From assembly GCA_033064195.1 (NCBI GenBank), contig JARBJD010000101.1, positions 161,008 through 225,007 on the forward strand: DNA of 64,000 nt. The letters run 5' to 3'. This DNA comes from Blattamonas nauphoetae (Eukaryota > Preaxostyla > Oxymonadida). Position numbers and translations under genes: made by a program. Of the stretch, positions 46,078-58,073 are shown one piece after another (position 1 is the first letter of the stretch; the number at the start of each line of letters is the position of its first letter). The notes under the pieces were generated by a model. The model was not told where the DNA came from, made no database searches, and was given only the letters and a program-made list of their open reading frames with translations.

Positions 46078-46815
46078 GACCAGACATTGTGAAAAAGCGA
46101 CGGGATAAAGGATCGGAGTGAAGTGTGGATCAACTTGGAAAGATACGACTTCTATACATTTTTCGCACCTCTACCATTTTATTAAACTCAGTTCGATTCA
46201 AATTAGGAAAAGTCACTCTACCCATACTCTGATGAGGGTCACGGATCATCGGATTTTACCGCCACCACTCCCGCACTGCTCCTTTTTCGGAAGGCCGAGT
46301 GACCAACATCCTTCCTCCCGCATCAGCCAATCCCTCATCACTCACCAACTTGGAAAGAGGTGACGGGGGAAAGCAATCGGTGCGGTTCCGAAGCTCATCC
46401 AATCCGACGTCTTTCCGAAGGACGCCGACCAACGAGTGAGCGAGAAGCCGAAAAGATTACTCTTCTCTCTCGCACAGGAATAACACGCTCCAGACTTGGT
46501 CTGAAATCGGCCTTTTCTGATTTTGGGCACTCTCTCTCACTCGACAAGTCTGTCGCCGTGGAATGAGGCGAGGGATGAGAGAATAATGAGTGCAACACAG
46601 CACTTGGGCTTCGGCCAGCAATGCTCATCGGAAGTTGGTGGAGAACAGCGACTGAACTCCTCTTCAGTCACGTTATACCATCACCTCCAACATCCATGTC
46701 GCATCTTTTTCTTTTGACGCCAAAATGGACCCAACATGCATCAAAACTCTGACAGACATCCACTGCAACAAGCCAGCTCTCAGACGCCTGGATAAACTCT
46801 CATAAATCGGCACTC

Positions 46816-48632
46816 ATGGCGCTCGTGGAGGGCAGATCTTTCAGCTCTGGAACAGAATCGGAGATGATACGGTGTATGGAACGAGCTCTCACGCTGTGTC
46901 CTGATGGACACAACTCTGTCTCCTTTCAATAACATTAAGCGAGATCCAGCTGCTCTCACACTTCTCCCCTCACACATCTTCCCATCATCTTCCCCACACC
47001 AACAATATTCTGGTCTCTCATTCATGACAGCTCTGACAACGAAACTCCGAATCGTTTTCTCTGAATTCCAAACGAATCTCCCAACTAATCCTTCACACCT
47101 CCAAAAATACGTCCAGCTCACAAAAAATGATCCATTTATCGTCACACGTTCCCTTCAGTACTGTGATTATTCATTCAATATGCCAACTATCCATTTGAAA
47201 GCAACCCCTCTAATCGCGTGTTCATTACCCCTCTTCGGGAGATTCTGGAAGAAGTGCAGAATCAGGGTGTGAACACACCGAACTGTGAATCTGACAGATC
47301 GTGGATTCACTCGAACCTCACTTCGTCGTTGTCGCTGTCTCGTTCAGGCTCGTCTGTTCCGTTTGACGCCGACCAACGATTCTTCACATCTGTGAACGAA
47401 CGCCCACCATCGCCACCAAACTCATCACTCTCGTTCTTTGGATCGGAAAGTGGAAACGAGATGCGAACAGTGTCACATTCGGAGTCAACAGACACAGGAA
47501 CATCGCAGTGGACGAACACGACACAGTTGTCGTCGAAAGAGCGACTCTTCGTTGTGGAGACGATCCACACCATTCTGAGCAAACAGCAGCATTCTGATCG
47601 AACACCATCCACACTCGCTTCTCGCCCGTCGCCCCTTCATCCGATCCAGCTACTCTCCCACTCCCCTCCCTTCTTCTCCTCTTCCATCTTCGACCTCGAC
47701 GACGCATCTCTCACCGACTGTCTTAGCCTGCTTGCCGAAATCTCGAAGCAGGATCCGACATCGAAGTGTTTCGAGGTGTTTCAGCCATTCGTGGATGGTT
47801 TCGTGAGCTGTCTGGGATCGTCCAACACGATTCTCTCCAATCGTGCTCGTCTCGTCCTGACCCACCAGTTGCCTCTCTTCTTTCCCTTTCTTCAGTCTCA
47901 CATCGATTCTCTCGCCAAGACACGATCGACAATCTGTGTCTTGAAAGCACAAGGATGGGATTACTGTCCCGTTTCTTCGAAGTCGTTCATCCTTCATCAC
48001 TTCCCTTCACGTCTGAATTCCTCACATTTCACTCTCAACTTACCATGATATTGTACCGAATTTTGATAGACGTCCACTGTCAACTGGAGTGGACTCAAAT
48101 CAAGATCTCGTTCATCACTCTGACGATGGATTATTTGATCCATCTTTCGCTCCATCCATTCGCTTTGGAGCGATGCAAACAGAACCTCATTCTTGACTTC
48201 CTGGCTCTCTTACTGACATTTTATTGGAGCTCTGATGAGAATGATCAGTATTTTCGTGACCTGAGGCAAAAGATGAACAAGGCTGCCCTCTCTTCTCCAT
48301 CTCCACCCATCATCATCACAACTGAGCTTGTGTGCTCTCTCTCCGACGAAGAGACAATTGCCGTTCTCGACCGAATCGTTGGTCTGTTCAACTCGAACAC
48401 GCCGATGAGCGACGACATCATTCTCAGAATCTGCGCTTTCTTCAGACAATCCAAAACGATGGATTTTGTCCGAGCGCACTGGATCATGAGTCGAACCAAG
48501 GAGACCACTCTATCGAAAACAACATTTTTGAGTCCCTTTATTAATTTCTTTCTTCGAGAGCACCCAAAAATTGATTCCATAAGTGTTCACTTTGCCTCCA
48601 AGTTCATGAATTCGCAAATGAATAGACATTGA
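46816..48632 (+). pseudogene. Large helical protein gene with several frameshifts
   Basis: Coding passes through three frames. 46816-46915 reads MALVEGRSFSSGTESEMIRC. 46910-47175 reads LSPFNNIKRDPAALTLLPSH and LTTKLRIVFSEFQTNLP. 47175-47930 reads FESNPSNRVFITPLREILEE and ERLFVVETIHTILSKQQHSD. From about 47930 the frame changes again and reads DTIDNLCLESTRMGLLSRFF to the TGA at 48632. A Ser/Thr-rich, low-complexity region (47300-47520) separates helical blocks. The changes are not explained by clear GT-AG introns, so a frameshifted gene or assembly errors are more likely. No family recognised. It ends 100 bp from a convergent gene. Confidence 0.55.
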
Positions 48633-48732
48633 AGGCTCAACCACATTTCGCACAAAATAAGAGAAACAGAATCGATGACAGAGTTGAAAACAGAAATTGC
48701 AGAGACAGAAAAAGCGTACACCAGGTAAATCA

Positions 48733-50511
48733 TTAATTGTTGATACAGAGACCAACACCCATCTGATTGGCCGGGAGAGCCGGGTATTGCTGGAACTGGC
48801 CTGGCTGGGCAACAGGCTGAACATAAACACCCTGCTGTGGCGGATAGTGGCTTGGATGGGCAGGAGGGGGTGGGTGTTGGTTGGAAGACATTTGTGCTGG
48901 AACGAGAGAGGTTGTTAGTTGAGATTCCATGTGTTGATAAGCGTTTGCTTTCTTCCTCCCACGGCCACAGGCGACGCAACACCCACAGCGACAGCAGAGA
49001 CAAATAAGGAAGATGAAAACAGCAATCAACACACAGACACCGATGGCGATTGCAATGATTGCAGATCTGATATCCATCCAATCTGAGTTTGTCCATTCGG
49101 CGTGAACGACTTTTGGGAGAAAGGTGACTTTGTGTCGTGTGTTGTTGCTGACACATTTGATGAAATTCTTCTTGCTCACGTTGTAATGCGACACATATTT
49201 ATAAGAAAGCAGCACATCCTCTCCAAGCCCCGACACGGCCGTGCAGAACCAGAAGCTGCAGTACGTGAAGTTGATCTTGGAGTTGTCCGAATCGTTGAAG
49301 AAGATCGCCCCGCCTTGGTTGTATGCGTGGCTTTCAGAAAATGAACAATTAATGGCTTCGAACCGAGAGACATCGTCCAAATACAGCGACCCACCATCTT
49401 CCAAAGCGCGGGATCCTCTCACAGTGAGATTGTCGAGTATAATATCTGTAAAGTAATTGGCTGTAAAAATGAAGCCTCCGGATTTGCCAGCTAAAGTGTC
49501 CGCAACATGACTGTCGTTAATCATGATGGTTGACGGGTTTTTGAAGTAGATGAATCCACCATGGCCTTCGGGAGCTGACGAGCCACAAATCGAGGTGTTG
49601 GAGATTTTGATGTATACTCTGTCGTTGAGAAGACAGAAAAACCCTCCGTTTGGCCATAATTGAGAGGTGGTGGAGTACTCAAAGTTGGACGAATGGATGT
49701 TGATATCGATGTCTTCGCTAAACGCTACATTATTCGAGAAACGCACTGCATTTGTTCCTCCATACCAGTGCACATCCTTCAGAGTGAAGTGTCTTGCTTG
49801 CACTCCGTACACGAGCCCTCCACTCAGAGCCCCTTCCACATTCCAAATATCTGTGGCTTTGATGACGACAATACGATTGTCGACTCCAGAAACTTTTTCT
49901 GTGGGAAGAGGGCCTTCTTCTTCGCACGTGATATGTCGGAAACGCGAGTTGAGGACGGTGACATTCTTCACATCCGGTCCCGCCAGAACTGGCTTCTGGG
50001 CATTGATAACAATTTTGTCAAAGTAAGAGTCATCCACAAGGAGGGTCAGGTGAGGATCGAGGGAATAGGGAGAGCCTTCGATGACGGAGGACGAAAATGC
50101 CAAATCGGACATCTTTGCATCTTTTAGGATCAGTTGACTGTTTTCTCCATAAAGGATCGGGTTGGACAATAGGGGCGTTGTAATGTTGCAGTTGGTCAAG
50201 TTCAGGATCGATTCTTCGGCAAATACGAACATTGCATCCAGTGACGGCTTGATTGTGAATGACACTAACGTGAGCGATGAATTCACCAGATGAAATGATG
50301 CAATATCACAATCACGAATGTCGAGGAATACTTTGTCCTGTTTCCCGATGAAGGTCAAATTTCGGTGTTCCAAGCTGATGACACGAGCAAAGTATGTACC
50401 AGCCTGTAATTCGATCTCTGCCACATCAGGTGCATGCAGTTTCATCACATCTAGAAGGTTGATGCGTTCCGAATGGATGTTAGCTGAAAGAACGATGAGA
50501 GAGAGGAACAT
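48733..50511 (-). CDS. Beta-helix type I membrane protein, intact
   Basis: 592 residues on the minus strand with no interruption. The N-terminus is a short signal peptide (MFLSLIVLSANIHS). The ectodomain has parallel beta-helix coils with many N-glycosylation sites (NLTNCNI, NVTVLNS, NCSFSES) and Gly pairs (GHGGFIYF, KSGGFIFTA, EDGGSLYLD, NQGGAIFFN). A TM helix (SAIIAIAIGVCVLIAVFIFLI) is followed at once by a Cys-rich basic patch (CCRCGCCVACGRGRKK), a likely palmitoylation site. The cytosolic tail is about 85 residues rich in Pro, Gln and Tyr (HPPPPAHPSHYPPQQ). Unlike K1 and K2 it has no kinase-like tail. The start is the first ATG with the signal peptide. Surface adhesion or sensing is inferred from the fold only. 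Confidence 0.9.
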   Translation of the reverse strand: MFLSLIVLSANIHSERINLLDVMKLHAPDVAEIELQAGTYFARVISLEHRNLTFIGKQDKVFLDIRDCDIASFHLVNSSLTLVSFTIKPSLDAMFVFAEESILNLTNCNITTPLLSNPILYGENSQLILKDAKMSDLAFSSSVIEGSPYSLDPHLTLLVDDSYFDKIVINAQKPVLAGPDVKNVTVLNSRFRHITCEEEGPLPTEKVSGVDNRIVVIKATDIWNVEGALSGGLVYGVQARHFTLKDVHWYGGTNAVRFSNNVAFSEDIDINIHSSNFEYSTTSQLWPNGGFFCLLNDRVYIKISNTSICGSSAPEGHGGFIYFKNPSTIMINDSHVADTLAGKSGGFIFTANYFTDIILDNLTVRGSRALEDGGSLYLDDVSRFEAINCSFSESHAYNQGGAIFFNDSDNSKINFTYCSFWFCTAVSGLGEDVLLSYKYVSHYNVSKKNFIKCVSNNTRHKVTFLPKVVHAEWTNSDWMDIRSAIIAIAIGVCVLIAVFIFLICLCCRCGCCVACGRGRKKANAYQHMESQLTTSLVPAQMSSNQHPPPPAHPSHYPPQQGVYVQPVAQPGQFQQYPALPANQMGVGLCINN

Positions 50512-50638
50512 TCTATATTAATGTACAAACTAAGGTTCCGATCTGCAATTGTATCCTTTCGTTGATACTTTGTTAAGTTGAAACGGAAAATCCTATTTCA
50601 TGTCAAACAAAATCACGTTTATCCACCCACTTAACACT

Positions 50639-50971
50639 CTAGCCGTTGAAGTCAGTCGTCCCAATGTGACCGACATACCAAGTCATCTCGTGCCAGCGAA
50701 TGAGAGCATCGTTGGGGTCATCTGTGTGATAACGAGGTGCAATGCTGACTTTCAGAATATCAAGATATTCGGCGCTCAGGAAGCTTGCCTCGGAGGTGAA
50801 AGTGGCAACAAGATAGCTGCCTCCGTCACTTCCTTGACCACCCGTTTTAGGCATTTTGAGGTCCGATTTGTTGAGCGTCAATGTGGGGACAACAAAGTTA
50901 TGCGGCTGGAAACCATAATAAGTCAGATTACTCACATGGTTGGTGTCATCGAAATCATAGTCCCTCCACAA
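50639..50971 (-). CDS. Possible C-terminal exon of an unrecognised protein
   Basis: An open frame of 110 codons with protein-like composition (LWRDYDFDDTNHVSNLTYYG, NFVVPTLTLNKSDLKMP, EYLDILKVSIAPRYH, TWYVGHIGTTDFNG). There is no ATG at the start. The sequence just upstream on this strand (tatattttag followed by CCGGTTTTGTGG) resembles a splice acceptor, so it may be the last exon of a gene whose other exons I cannot place. Function unknown. Confidence 0.4.
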   Translation of the reverse strand: MWRDYDFDDTNHVSNLTYYGFQPHNFVVPTLTLNKSDLKMPKTGGQGSDGGSYLVATFTSEASFLSAEYLDILKVSIAPRYHTDDPNDALIRWHEMTWYVGHIGTTDFNG

Positions 50972-53733
50972 AACCGGCTAAAATATATGTAACCGGTTTT
51001 ATTCGGCTAGGCCCAGAATTTGAACAGTAATAGGGAAAGGATGTCTTCTTCGCTCTTCTTGACTATTTGACAACTTCATTTTGAGAGAAAATTACATCGA
51101 CATTTGATCTGAAATGTGTCTGACTCAAAAGTATGGGGAGATGAAATGAATGGATCGTATCAACTGGCCTTCAGGATTGCACTCTGGTTGTCCTGTCTGG
51201 GTGCCTGCCCAGTGTTGGTGAGGACGACGACAGTGTCTTTGGTGTTGAGCGACTCTAGCTCGGCAGAACGTTCCTTCATCAGAAGCGCTGAATTCCTCGC
51301 CATCGCTGAAGGACTCCGAAGGGTCAGAGAAGGAACAGAACTTGTCCCGTTTTCTATCACCATCAGACATCCACACGCCCCTATCGATTTCGGAGTTGGG
51401 TGGAGAAGAAGAGGGAACAGGGAGGGAAGAGGCAGAAGCAGAGGAGGCGAGGGAGGAGTTCCCCCTGGTCACTCCAAGCCCAAACGAGGGCTCCTCAACA
51501 CAGCGAGAACCCTGAAATGATATTAGGGGCTGGCCTGATCAAAATATTCAATTGCAGAAATGGACCTCCTCGTCGCATTTAACGAAACTATTTTCCATTA
51601 ATCTCTTCTCTTTTCTCGCTGAACAAGCCAACACACTATTTCGTCACTTGGTCAGTTTCTTCGATCTCAAAAACATTTGGTCCATTTAAATCTCTTCTAC
51701 TGGCATTACCACCTTATATTCGAAGAATACCCACTCAAGATAGGGGTACCAAGCAAGACCAATGAGAACTTCTCCATCAAGAGGGTACACAGTACAGCAA
51801 ACGTGACGGTGAGCGAGAAGAGGATCTCGCCTTCTTTCGAGGTCCACAATTCCGATCTGCAATATGGACGACGAGGAGGATAAATTTATCGACAATCTTC
51901 AAATCCATTTTGGTTTACACTATTTCGAAGCGAATTGATTCACACAACGCATTGTGTCGATGAGCATCAAGAAGTGAATTTCTATCCTCTTCCAAACGAA
52001 GTATTGTCTCAAGGATCCAGACAATCACAGAGGATGAGATTTTCAACATCCTTACCATTCTTGGAATCTAAATTAGATGATACTGTTCAAACCCTCATCA
52101 ATTGCGCTCACACCTTCGCGCCCCTAGCCGACGGGCAGAAGGAGGGCAACGACTTTTCTCAGCACTCAAGATAGTGCCACCATCATAGAGCTGATTGTTG
52201 ATATCCTACTATATCACTACACGGCTCATCTCGGATGATGGAAAGCAATCAAGAGAAAGTGCACCGATGACTCCTCCGGACGGACACAAGATTCAAAAAC
52301 ATCCAGATTATGCTACAAAGTGATCGGAAAGCCCATCATTGATTGGTTTAATAACGGAGGTAGTCCAATGAAGAGGTCCAATCCTGGATCAACCATTACA
52401 CCTTACGGCACAGTGCGGGTCGACAATGAAGGGACTTGATGAATAAAATAGTGAAGACCTAACAATCCAACCACCGTTGTTGAACATCTGGCGGATTCAT
52501 TTCCTACTATCTGAGAGACCTCGCTCCACATGTCCTGGCCTGATGGATTTTGACTGTGAAATCAGCATGTATTACGAAACCCTTCCCAGGAACGGGATAA
52601 TCAACAAGAAGCTGACATTTAGCACTTCTGAAACGAAGAAATGAAGAACGGATCATAGATTCTGAAACTCATGCTATCGAGGCAAATGTTCGAGAAAGGC
52701 CCTCAAAATAGCTTGGAATCATCATTAGTTGGCTTTGGTGGTGTCCTTTCACCCGACCAGTCGCAGAGCGAAGTGAAAACACACAACTTCCAATCCCAAA
52801 AATTGAGCCAACCCGCACTCGTCAGAATCACCCAAAGTTGGGCTCCGACATTAATTCCACAAAAACAATGATTGCCAACATTCGCACTTCTTGGAAAAGA
52901 GCCGAGACGCAAGTGAAAAGGACCTATCTCAGCGCTGACGTTGTGGAGTAGCCTGTGTGGAAGGAGAGGGACGATGTGTTTCTATTTTTGGACTGAAAGG
53001 TTGGATGATCGCACTTATGACTCAGATCCAGACGATTACAGGTCTATCTGAGCATTGATATTCCCTGACATTTCCTGCAGCTACCCCACGTTTTGTTGAC
53101 AAACAATTGCTACTTCCCTTCTCATATTCACTGTGAGCCACTCGACTTGTCTATCCAGGGTTTTTACTCATCGTCCTATCGATTGGTGATCATCACTAAA
53201 AGCGGATACAAGATCTCTATTGGAATCGGAAGTCTGCCTTCGGTGGGTCCTCAGAAGGCAGTCTGTTCACTGAACTCGATGTTAGTCACATCCCCTCACC
53301 TGTTTAGATAGGAAGTGGCATGAGGGTCCTGCAAAGACAGACAAAGAACGAACACATCAAGCAGGTCGGCTTATTTCCGGAATCGAATCCAAGATTCAAA
53401 GTGCTCACGTTTAGCATTGTCCCAGGACACTCCCACTCACTTGAGAGAATCGTAAGGAAACTGATAAAGACATTTTTCAGTCCGACAGCCCGCACGAGGC
53501 ACAGACCTCGTCTCCTCTGGCTCACACACAACGGTGAAGCCCCTTCGGACTCGAACAGATTTGGGAGGTTAACCGCCAACGCACCCACAGAAGTCTGCAA
53601 GTCCGGCTTTAGTTCTGCCAGGTTAAGAGGGACACAGAGACTAAGCAAATTAATTGATTTTTTTTTGAAATATGTGAAAAGAACGAGAAGGGGACATCAC
53701 CAGAAGAGTGGATTCGAAGTGGCTGTTTAGGCA
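50972..53733. other. No gene supported; scattered short frames
   Basis: Frames at 51116-51520 (plus) and 51125-51472 (minus) overlap each other and are Ser/Arg-rich. Those at 51677-52174, 52671-52912 and 53304-53730 show no motif. The 53320-53650 stretch looks somewhat coding-like on both strands, but nothing identifies it. This is the boundary zone between host sequence and the viral block. Confidence 0.4.
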
Positions 53734-53772
53734 AATTGTCCTCACCCCCAAAGTGGTCGGGTGAGGACAATT
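53734..53772. repeat. Perfect hairpin just outside the viral block, 14-bp stem
   Basis: AATTGTCCTCACCC and its exact complement are separated by 11 bases. It lies 165 bp upstream of the first viral promoter motif and may be part of the element end or an unrelated MITE. Confidence 0.8.
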
Positions 53773-53898
53773 GTACTCAGCTTTACCTAAAATGGTCGGA
53801 CCACTCAGAACCCTGGCAATCGTACTTGAAAATGAGTCCTGTCCTCCATTCATTAATGGACTGAAAGCAACTGATTATCAAATAGAATAATATCAAAC

Positions 53899-53913
53899 TT
53901 TATTTTTGTATAA
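53899..53913 (+). promoter_or_regulatory. Viral promoter-like motif before the integrase
   Basis: TTTATTTTTGTATAA directly abutting the ATG at 53914. It matches the motif before eight other viral starts. Confidence 0.7.
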
Positions 53914-55812
53914 ATGAACACTCGACAATTGAATCAACAGCAGATCGATACACTCGTAAATAGATTACTTCAGAGTACACGACACTCGCCTACCAAAATT
54001 TATGAAATCAAATGGAGTTCAACAAACATTTTGCCAGTCTATATTGTCAATGATTCACATGGAGAATTTACCGCAAATGACAACACATATTTTAATGATT
54101 GGTTGAATGGTGAATTACCTCCTGATCTATCAACTTATTCAGGACGAAAAGTAGTACAACAATTTGTAAAGCAATTCCTAGGAAAAACAACAAGTGACTC
54201 CAGAGCTGAACAAGCATATCAAGCATTTCAAAAATATTACTATGAAGCACAAGATATTCACTTTGGACAATCTTTCATTCCAGCGACATTACCGATGCAA
54301 CCATCTACAAGTTCAACACTTTCGTCATCAATCAGAGTTGGAAAGAAGAGACAGTTAAAACAAAGTCATTCACATCATGAATTTCCAGCGAGGGAGAGAC
54401 GATACAATGAAGATCTATTTCTGACTATATCACAAGTGCCAGATATCATTTCCAGAAATCCTTCAGAGGTTGTCCGTACTGAACCAACAACAAGGCAAGT
54501 ACTAGAAATGTTGGAACAAATGAAAGGACAGTTCGACTATCAACAAAAAGACAATTCAGAAGATGAACAAATCAAAGCAGAGAATTCAATAATGGATAAT
54601 CAACAACGAATGGAACAATTCATCACTAATAAGATTGTAGAGACAAAGAAGATGAACAGAGATATGTTTGTTCTGTCACACATTAGCAGAAGTATTGGTA
54701 GTGACGAGACTGATTTCATTCTTGCTCATCCTAAACAAATTCCATTTGGTGGAAGATCATTTCAAGATTGGTACGAGGAATATGTTCATAGATGGAGTCT
54801 CGCCAATTCAAAACAAACAACATTGAGAGGAAAGAAACGTGAAGCAATCACTAATGGATCACATATGATTCCTACTCCGATAGAGAAAATCCAATATCCA
54901 TTTCGATCAAAGATGCAATTCATGTCAAAAGACATCACTGGAGATCCACATCAGATTTCAGACAGAAAGATTCCTCAGAAATGTGACAGACCTACTTTTC
55001 TCCCAAGTTTGGATCATGGGAAATTGATCTCGTTTTTTATCCAATCACCAACTTCAAAAACAGTACTTCAGATTTACCTATTTGCCATCAACATTAACAC
55101 CAAATATCTTGTTGTCATTCCAGTTCTGGATAAATCATGGAGCAAAGTCAAGACAGCAATCAATGATCTGATTAATCATCGTGGAGTTCATGTGAATAAC
55201 ATTCGTGGTGATGGAGAAGCAGCATGGACTAGTATTGAAGGATCAACGTATTTCAAGCAACAGAAAGTTAGCACTTATTTCACAAGCTCACCATTCACAA
55301 ATCACAACAGAATTGTCGATCGAGTGATACGAACAATCCGAGATGGATTCCAAGACAATGCGACACAAATGGCCAATCATTCGATGATGAATCAGATGGT
55401 GGAATACTACAACATGACTCCACATCGAGCGTACTGGAATGAATTCACTCCACAACAAGCACAAAACAATAGAGAGATTGAAGTATTGTATATCTCATCA
55501 TGTGAAGAACAATTGAAGAACACCCAAAGACAGCAGACAACACAGATGTTATGGCGATACAAACCAGGAAACATTCTGTAAATTCATCTTGACTTGAACA
55601 AGACAGTTGCCAAGTTTCAGAAGAAGCGAAGACAGTTTCAATTTGTTGGACAATTCATTGAGTACAAACACGGTAATGTAGTAGCAACATTATTGAATGG
55701 ACTCACATGTCTATCTAAGGTAGTAAATGTACCAATCCAACACACAAAGTATCATGCAGACTCAATTGACGACTTAACTCCAGAGTTCATTACTGAATTT
55801 AATTTGGTGTAA
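53914..55812 (+). pseudogene. Polinton-type integrase (rve family) with an in-frame TAA
   Basis: 555 codons to a TAA (55579-55581), after which the same frame continues for 76 codons of protein-like sequence (KFQKKRRQFQFVGQFIEYKH) to a TAA at 55810. The N-terminal 300 residues are Gln-rich with a charged coiled stretch. The integrase core begins near residue 360. LFAININTKYLVVIPV fits the second core strand. D433 (IRGDGEAAW) and D469 (NHNRIVDRVIRTIRD) are separated by 35 residues, the DD(35)E spacing with Asp in place of Glu. The first catalytic Asp is not clear; the expected place reads GKLISFF, with D367 nearby. The enzyme would insert the viral DNA into the host genome. The premature stop would remove an SH3-like or chromodomain-like tail. 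Confidence 0.8.
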
Positions 55813-55828
55813 GTATAACAATGTTTCA

Positions 55829-55849
55829 AATATTTTTATTCCATTTAAA
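55829..55849 (+). promoter_or_regulatory. Viral promoter-like motif
   Basis: TATTTTTATTCCATTTAAA ending directly before the ATG at 55850. It is a variant with a 3-base longer spacer than the other copies. Confidence 0.5.
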
Positions 55850-56234
55850 ATGACACGAAACGATTTAGAAACTTTGGAAAAGCACTAACGATTTTAGAAC
55901 CATTTGATCCTGAACAGAAATGTTTTGAAAACATCTATGACTTTCAGAGATTTTTTGGAAAGAACAGAAAGAACTGAACGAATACACCACTCAGAAACTC
56001 AATAGGATGATACACATTGATGGATATCGTCTAACAAAAATAAGAGGTGAGATAGCACTAAGGAAGGTTAGTAGTGATAGTACGTTTGGATCTAATTCAT
56101 TATCGATTGATCAAAGACTGTCTGACATTGAGGAATCTATACGAACATTGACAGATACTCTCAGCATGAGGCTTCGAAGTCTTGACGAGACAATTGGGAA
56201 TCTAATTCAAGAGTTCTCTGACCCTTCTGATTAG
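55850..56234 (+). pseudogene. Small viral protein gene of unknown function, two frameshifts
   Basis: After the ATG the coding frame is lost at once. It reads well one frame over (KRFRNFGKALTILEPFDPEQ, FENIYDFQRFFGK). Near 55973 it shifts again to the frame reading LNEYTTQKLNRMIHIDGYRL and ends with a heptad-like coiled coil (IDQRLSDIEESIRTLTDTL) at 56234. The 3' end overlaps that of the convergent ATPase gene by 33 bp. Unrecognised; a coiled-coil virion or regulatory protein is a guess. Confidence 0.6.
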
Positions 56235-57059
56235 TCCATCTTTGTTGATCTCATTGAGTACGACTCCATCGGTATTGTATCGTAGAATGATTGCTTCACA
56301 CTTTTGTTTTCGTTGGTACACGTTCCAGAATTGTTGAATATCAATTGGTGAGTTCAATTGAGGATAGACTCTACTGATTCGTTCTCTATTGAATCCTCCA
56401 AAGATCCACATCGAATCAATGTTTGACTTCATATCTGCTGACAAACTGAAGAGCTCATGCAACGTCAGAAAGAATGTGAACTTTGGTTGTCGATTCTCCA
56501 GTAATAAGTCCATTATTGTCATTCTATTTTTGGATGTTCGACGTTCCCCAAGGATTCTACGACAGTCATCTAGAAGGATAATCGTTTGGAGATTCTTAAC
56601 TGAGAAGTCATCAATGTAAAGTGACTCGAACAGTTCATCTCGGCATTCATCTGTTATCTTGTTTTGCCACTGATTGTCAATAATTTCTTCATTCGCAGCT
56701 TTAGACTGAGACAATTCCAACAGAAACGGAAGTGCATCGTCATATTTAACTTTCACGTAAGGAACGTTCAGAATTGGTTTAAATTTGTCGAATGTTGGAT
56801 CAATGTTCTTGTCAGTAACGAATACAAATAAGTGAAACAGTTCATTCCTAACCTGAACATTCTGGAGCTTGGCAACTTCTCGAAGAGCATTGAATGTTTT
56901 CCCACTTCCTCTGTTTCCAACGAGGACATTAACACTATTGCGATTGAAATTTAAGTCTGGATGAATCTGAGATTGCACTTCATGAGAAACATTCCTACTA
57001 GATGCTTCACTTAATTTTACATTCACATACGCTGTTAGAGACATATTCGATTTGTTCAT
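56202..57059 (-). CDS. A32-type genome packaging ATPase, intact
   Basis: 285 residues without interruption, starting at the ATG at 57059. Walker A is GNRGSGKT (residues 48-55) and Walker B is IILLDD (160-165). The region LLLENRQPKFTFFLTLHELF carries the sensor-like segment typical of the FtsK/HerA-related A32 group found in Polintons, virophages and large DNA viruses. The enzyme would drive viral DNA into the capsid. It is the only minus-strand gene of the block, divergent from 57120 (60-bp gap) and convergent with 55850. It is also the only core viral gene with no lesion, which may mean recent decay or chance. Confidence 0.85.
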   Translation of the reverse strand: MNKSNMSLTAYVNVKLSEASSRNVSHEVQSQIHPDLNFNRNSVNVLVGNRGSGKTFNALREVAKLQNVQVRNELFHLFVFVTDKNIDPTFDKFKPILNVPYVKVKYDDALPFLLELSQSKAANEEIIDNQWQNKITDECRDELFESLYIDDFSVKNLQTIILLDDCRRILGERRTSKNRMTIMDLLLENRQPKFTFFLTLHELFSLSADMKSNIDSMWIFGGFNRERISRVYPQLNSPIDIQQFWNVYQRKQKCEAIILRYNTDGVVLNEINKDGLIRRVRELLN

Positions 57060-57093
57060 TTCTGATTGAACTCTAATTAAAAATTACTTTTGG

Positions 57094-57119
57094 ATTTTTT
57101 TATTTTGTATGAAATACAC
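57094..57119 (+). promoter_or_regulatory. Viral promoter-like motif, divergent intergenic region
   Basis: TTTTTTTATTTTGTATGAAA lies just before the ATG at 57120. On the other strand an AT-rich tract (TAATTTTTAATTAGAG) precedes the ATPase start by about 20 bp. Confidence 0.6.
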
Positions 57120-58058
57120 ATGACTCAAAAGATAGTGTACGAACAATCAGCATCGTTAAGACAACCAAAAAGATTCGCAGTGGATACTCAAGCAGCATTG
57201 AAAAAAATCTTTGCAGAAGATGATATTAGAACAACAACCAATCGTGCGTGAATTAGTGTTCCATCGGCGTTAGAATACATTGAAAGAAATGAACTCAATT
57301 GGGAAGTGATCGTGGAACAATATGGTAAAGTTCCAGATGTAATGGTCTACGATAAAGAGACTAAAGATCTGGTTGCCGTTAATGGTTTCATGTTAGCTCC
57401 ATACACAAATAGACCAGTCAAAGAGACTTACTACTCAATGAATCCAACACCAGAAATGCGAAGACAAAACAAGTACAAAACATTCTATCAAGAGAATGGA
57501 AGGAGAATCAAAGCTGTGCATCGGAATTTTGTCAAACATGGTCAATATGAACTACCATCGAATTACAAAGAAATTAGCTATGAAGAAGCAAAGAAGAAGC
57601 GACTGAATCAACCATTTGCGATTATGAAGAAACTTGCTGGTGAATGGATGAACAATGTATTAAAGAGATATCGTGCCAACAAAACAAATCCAGTTGATAT
57701 TAGCAAAGGTGTGATTGACAATATTGTGTTCAATTCGATTCAATCCAAAGTTGGTTCAATGTTGTGGGATCAATGGCGTACAGATAATGTTCAAGGCTAC
57801 GATAGTACGTCAGAGGAATGGAAGAAAATCAATCAAAGAAAAGACTTTAAAGAACGGGTTTATCCACGATTTTATCAATTGATCGAGAGTGATAAAACAT
57901 ATTTGGAACAATTCTTCAATACATATTCATCACAGATATCTACAATTGCGAATGGTATTCAACGTCAAGCCTACAGAACAAGAGATCTCACCACATACCA
58001 ATCTCAATTGCAGAAACAAATGGGAGAAGTTGAAAGTGAAAATGATAGTGGAGATTAA
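57120..58058 (+). pseudogene. Viral protein of unknown function with one nonsense codon
   Basis: 312 sense codons in one frame, interrupted by a TGA at 57249-57251 (codon 44). The start MTQKIVYEQSASLRQPKRF follows the viral motif. After the stop the frame reads VPSALEYIERNELNWEVIVE, VMVYDKETKDLVAVNGFMLA, FVKHGQYELPSNYKEISYEE, LWDQWRTDNVQGYD and an acidic tail (GEVESENDSGD). The TGA follows GCG, so a CGA-to-TGA change at a CpG would explain it. I do not recognise the family. Confidence 0.65.
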
Positions 58059-58073
58059 CAACATAAATATATA

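Noticed and set aside
51116-51520. Gene at 51116-51520 on either strand
   Set aside because: Both strands are open with Ser/Arg-rich low-complexity composition. No splice, signal or homology evidence favours either.
53914-55812. Alternative genetic code with TAA/TAG as glutamine
   Set aside because: Host frames of 592 to 1189 codons have no internal TAA or TAG although they contain many Gln codons, and paralogous genes end at the same TAR. The two suggestive sites lie in genes with other lesions.
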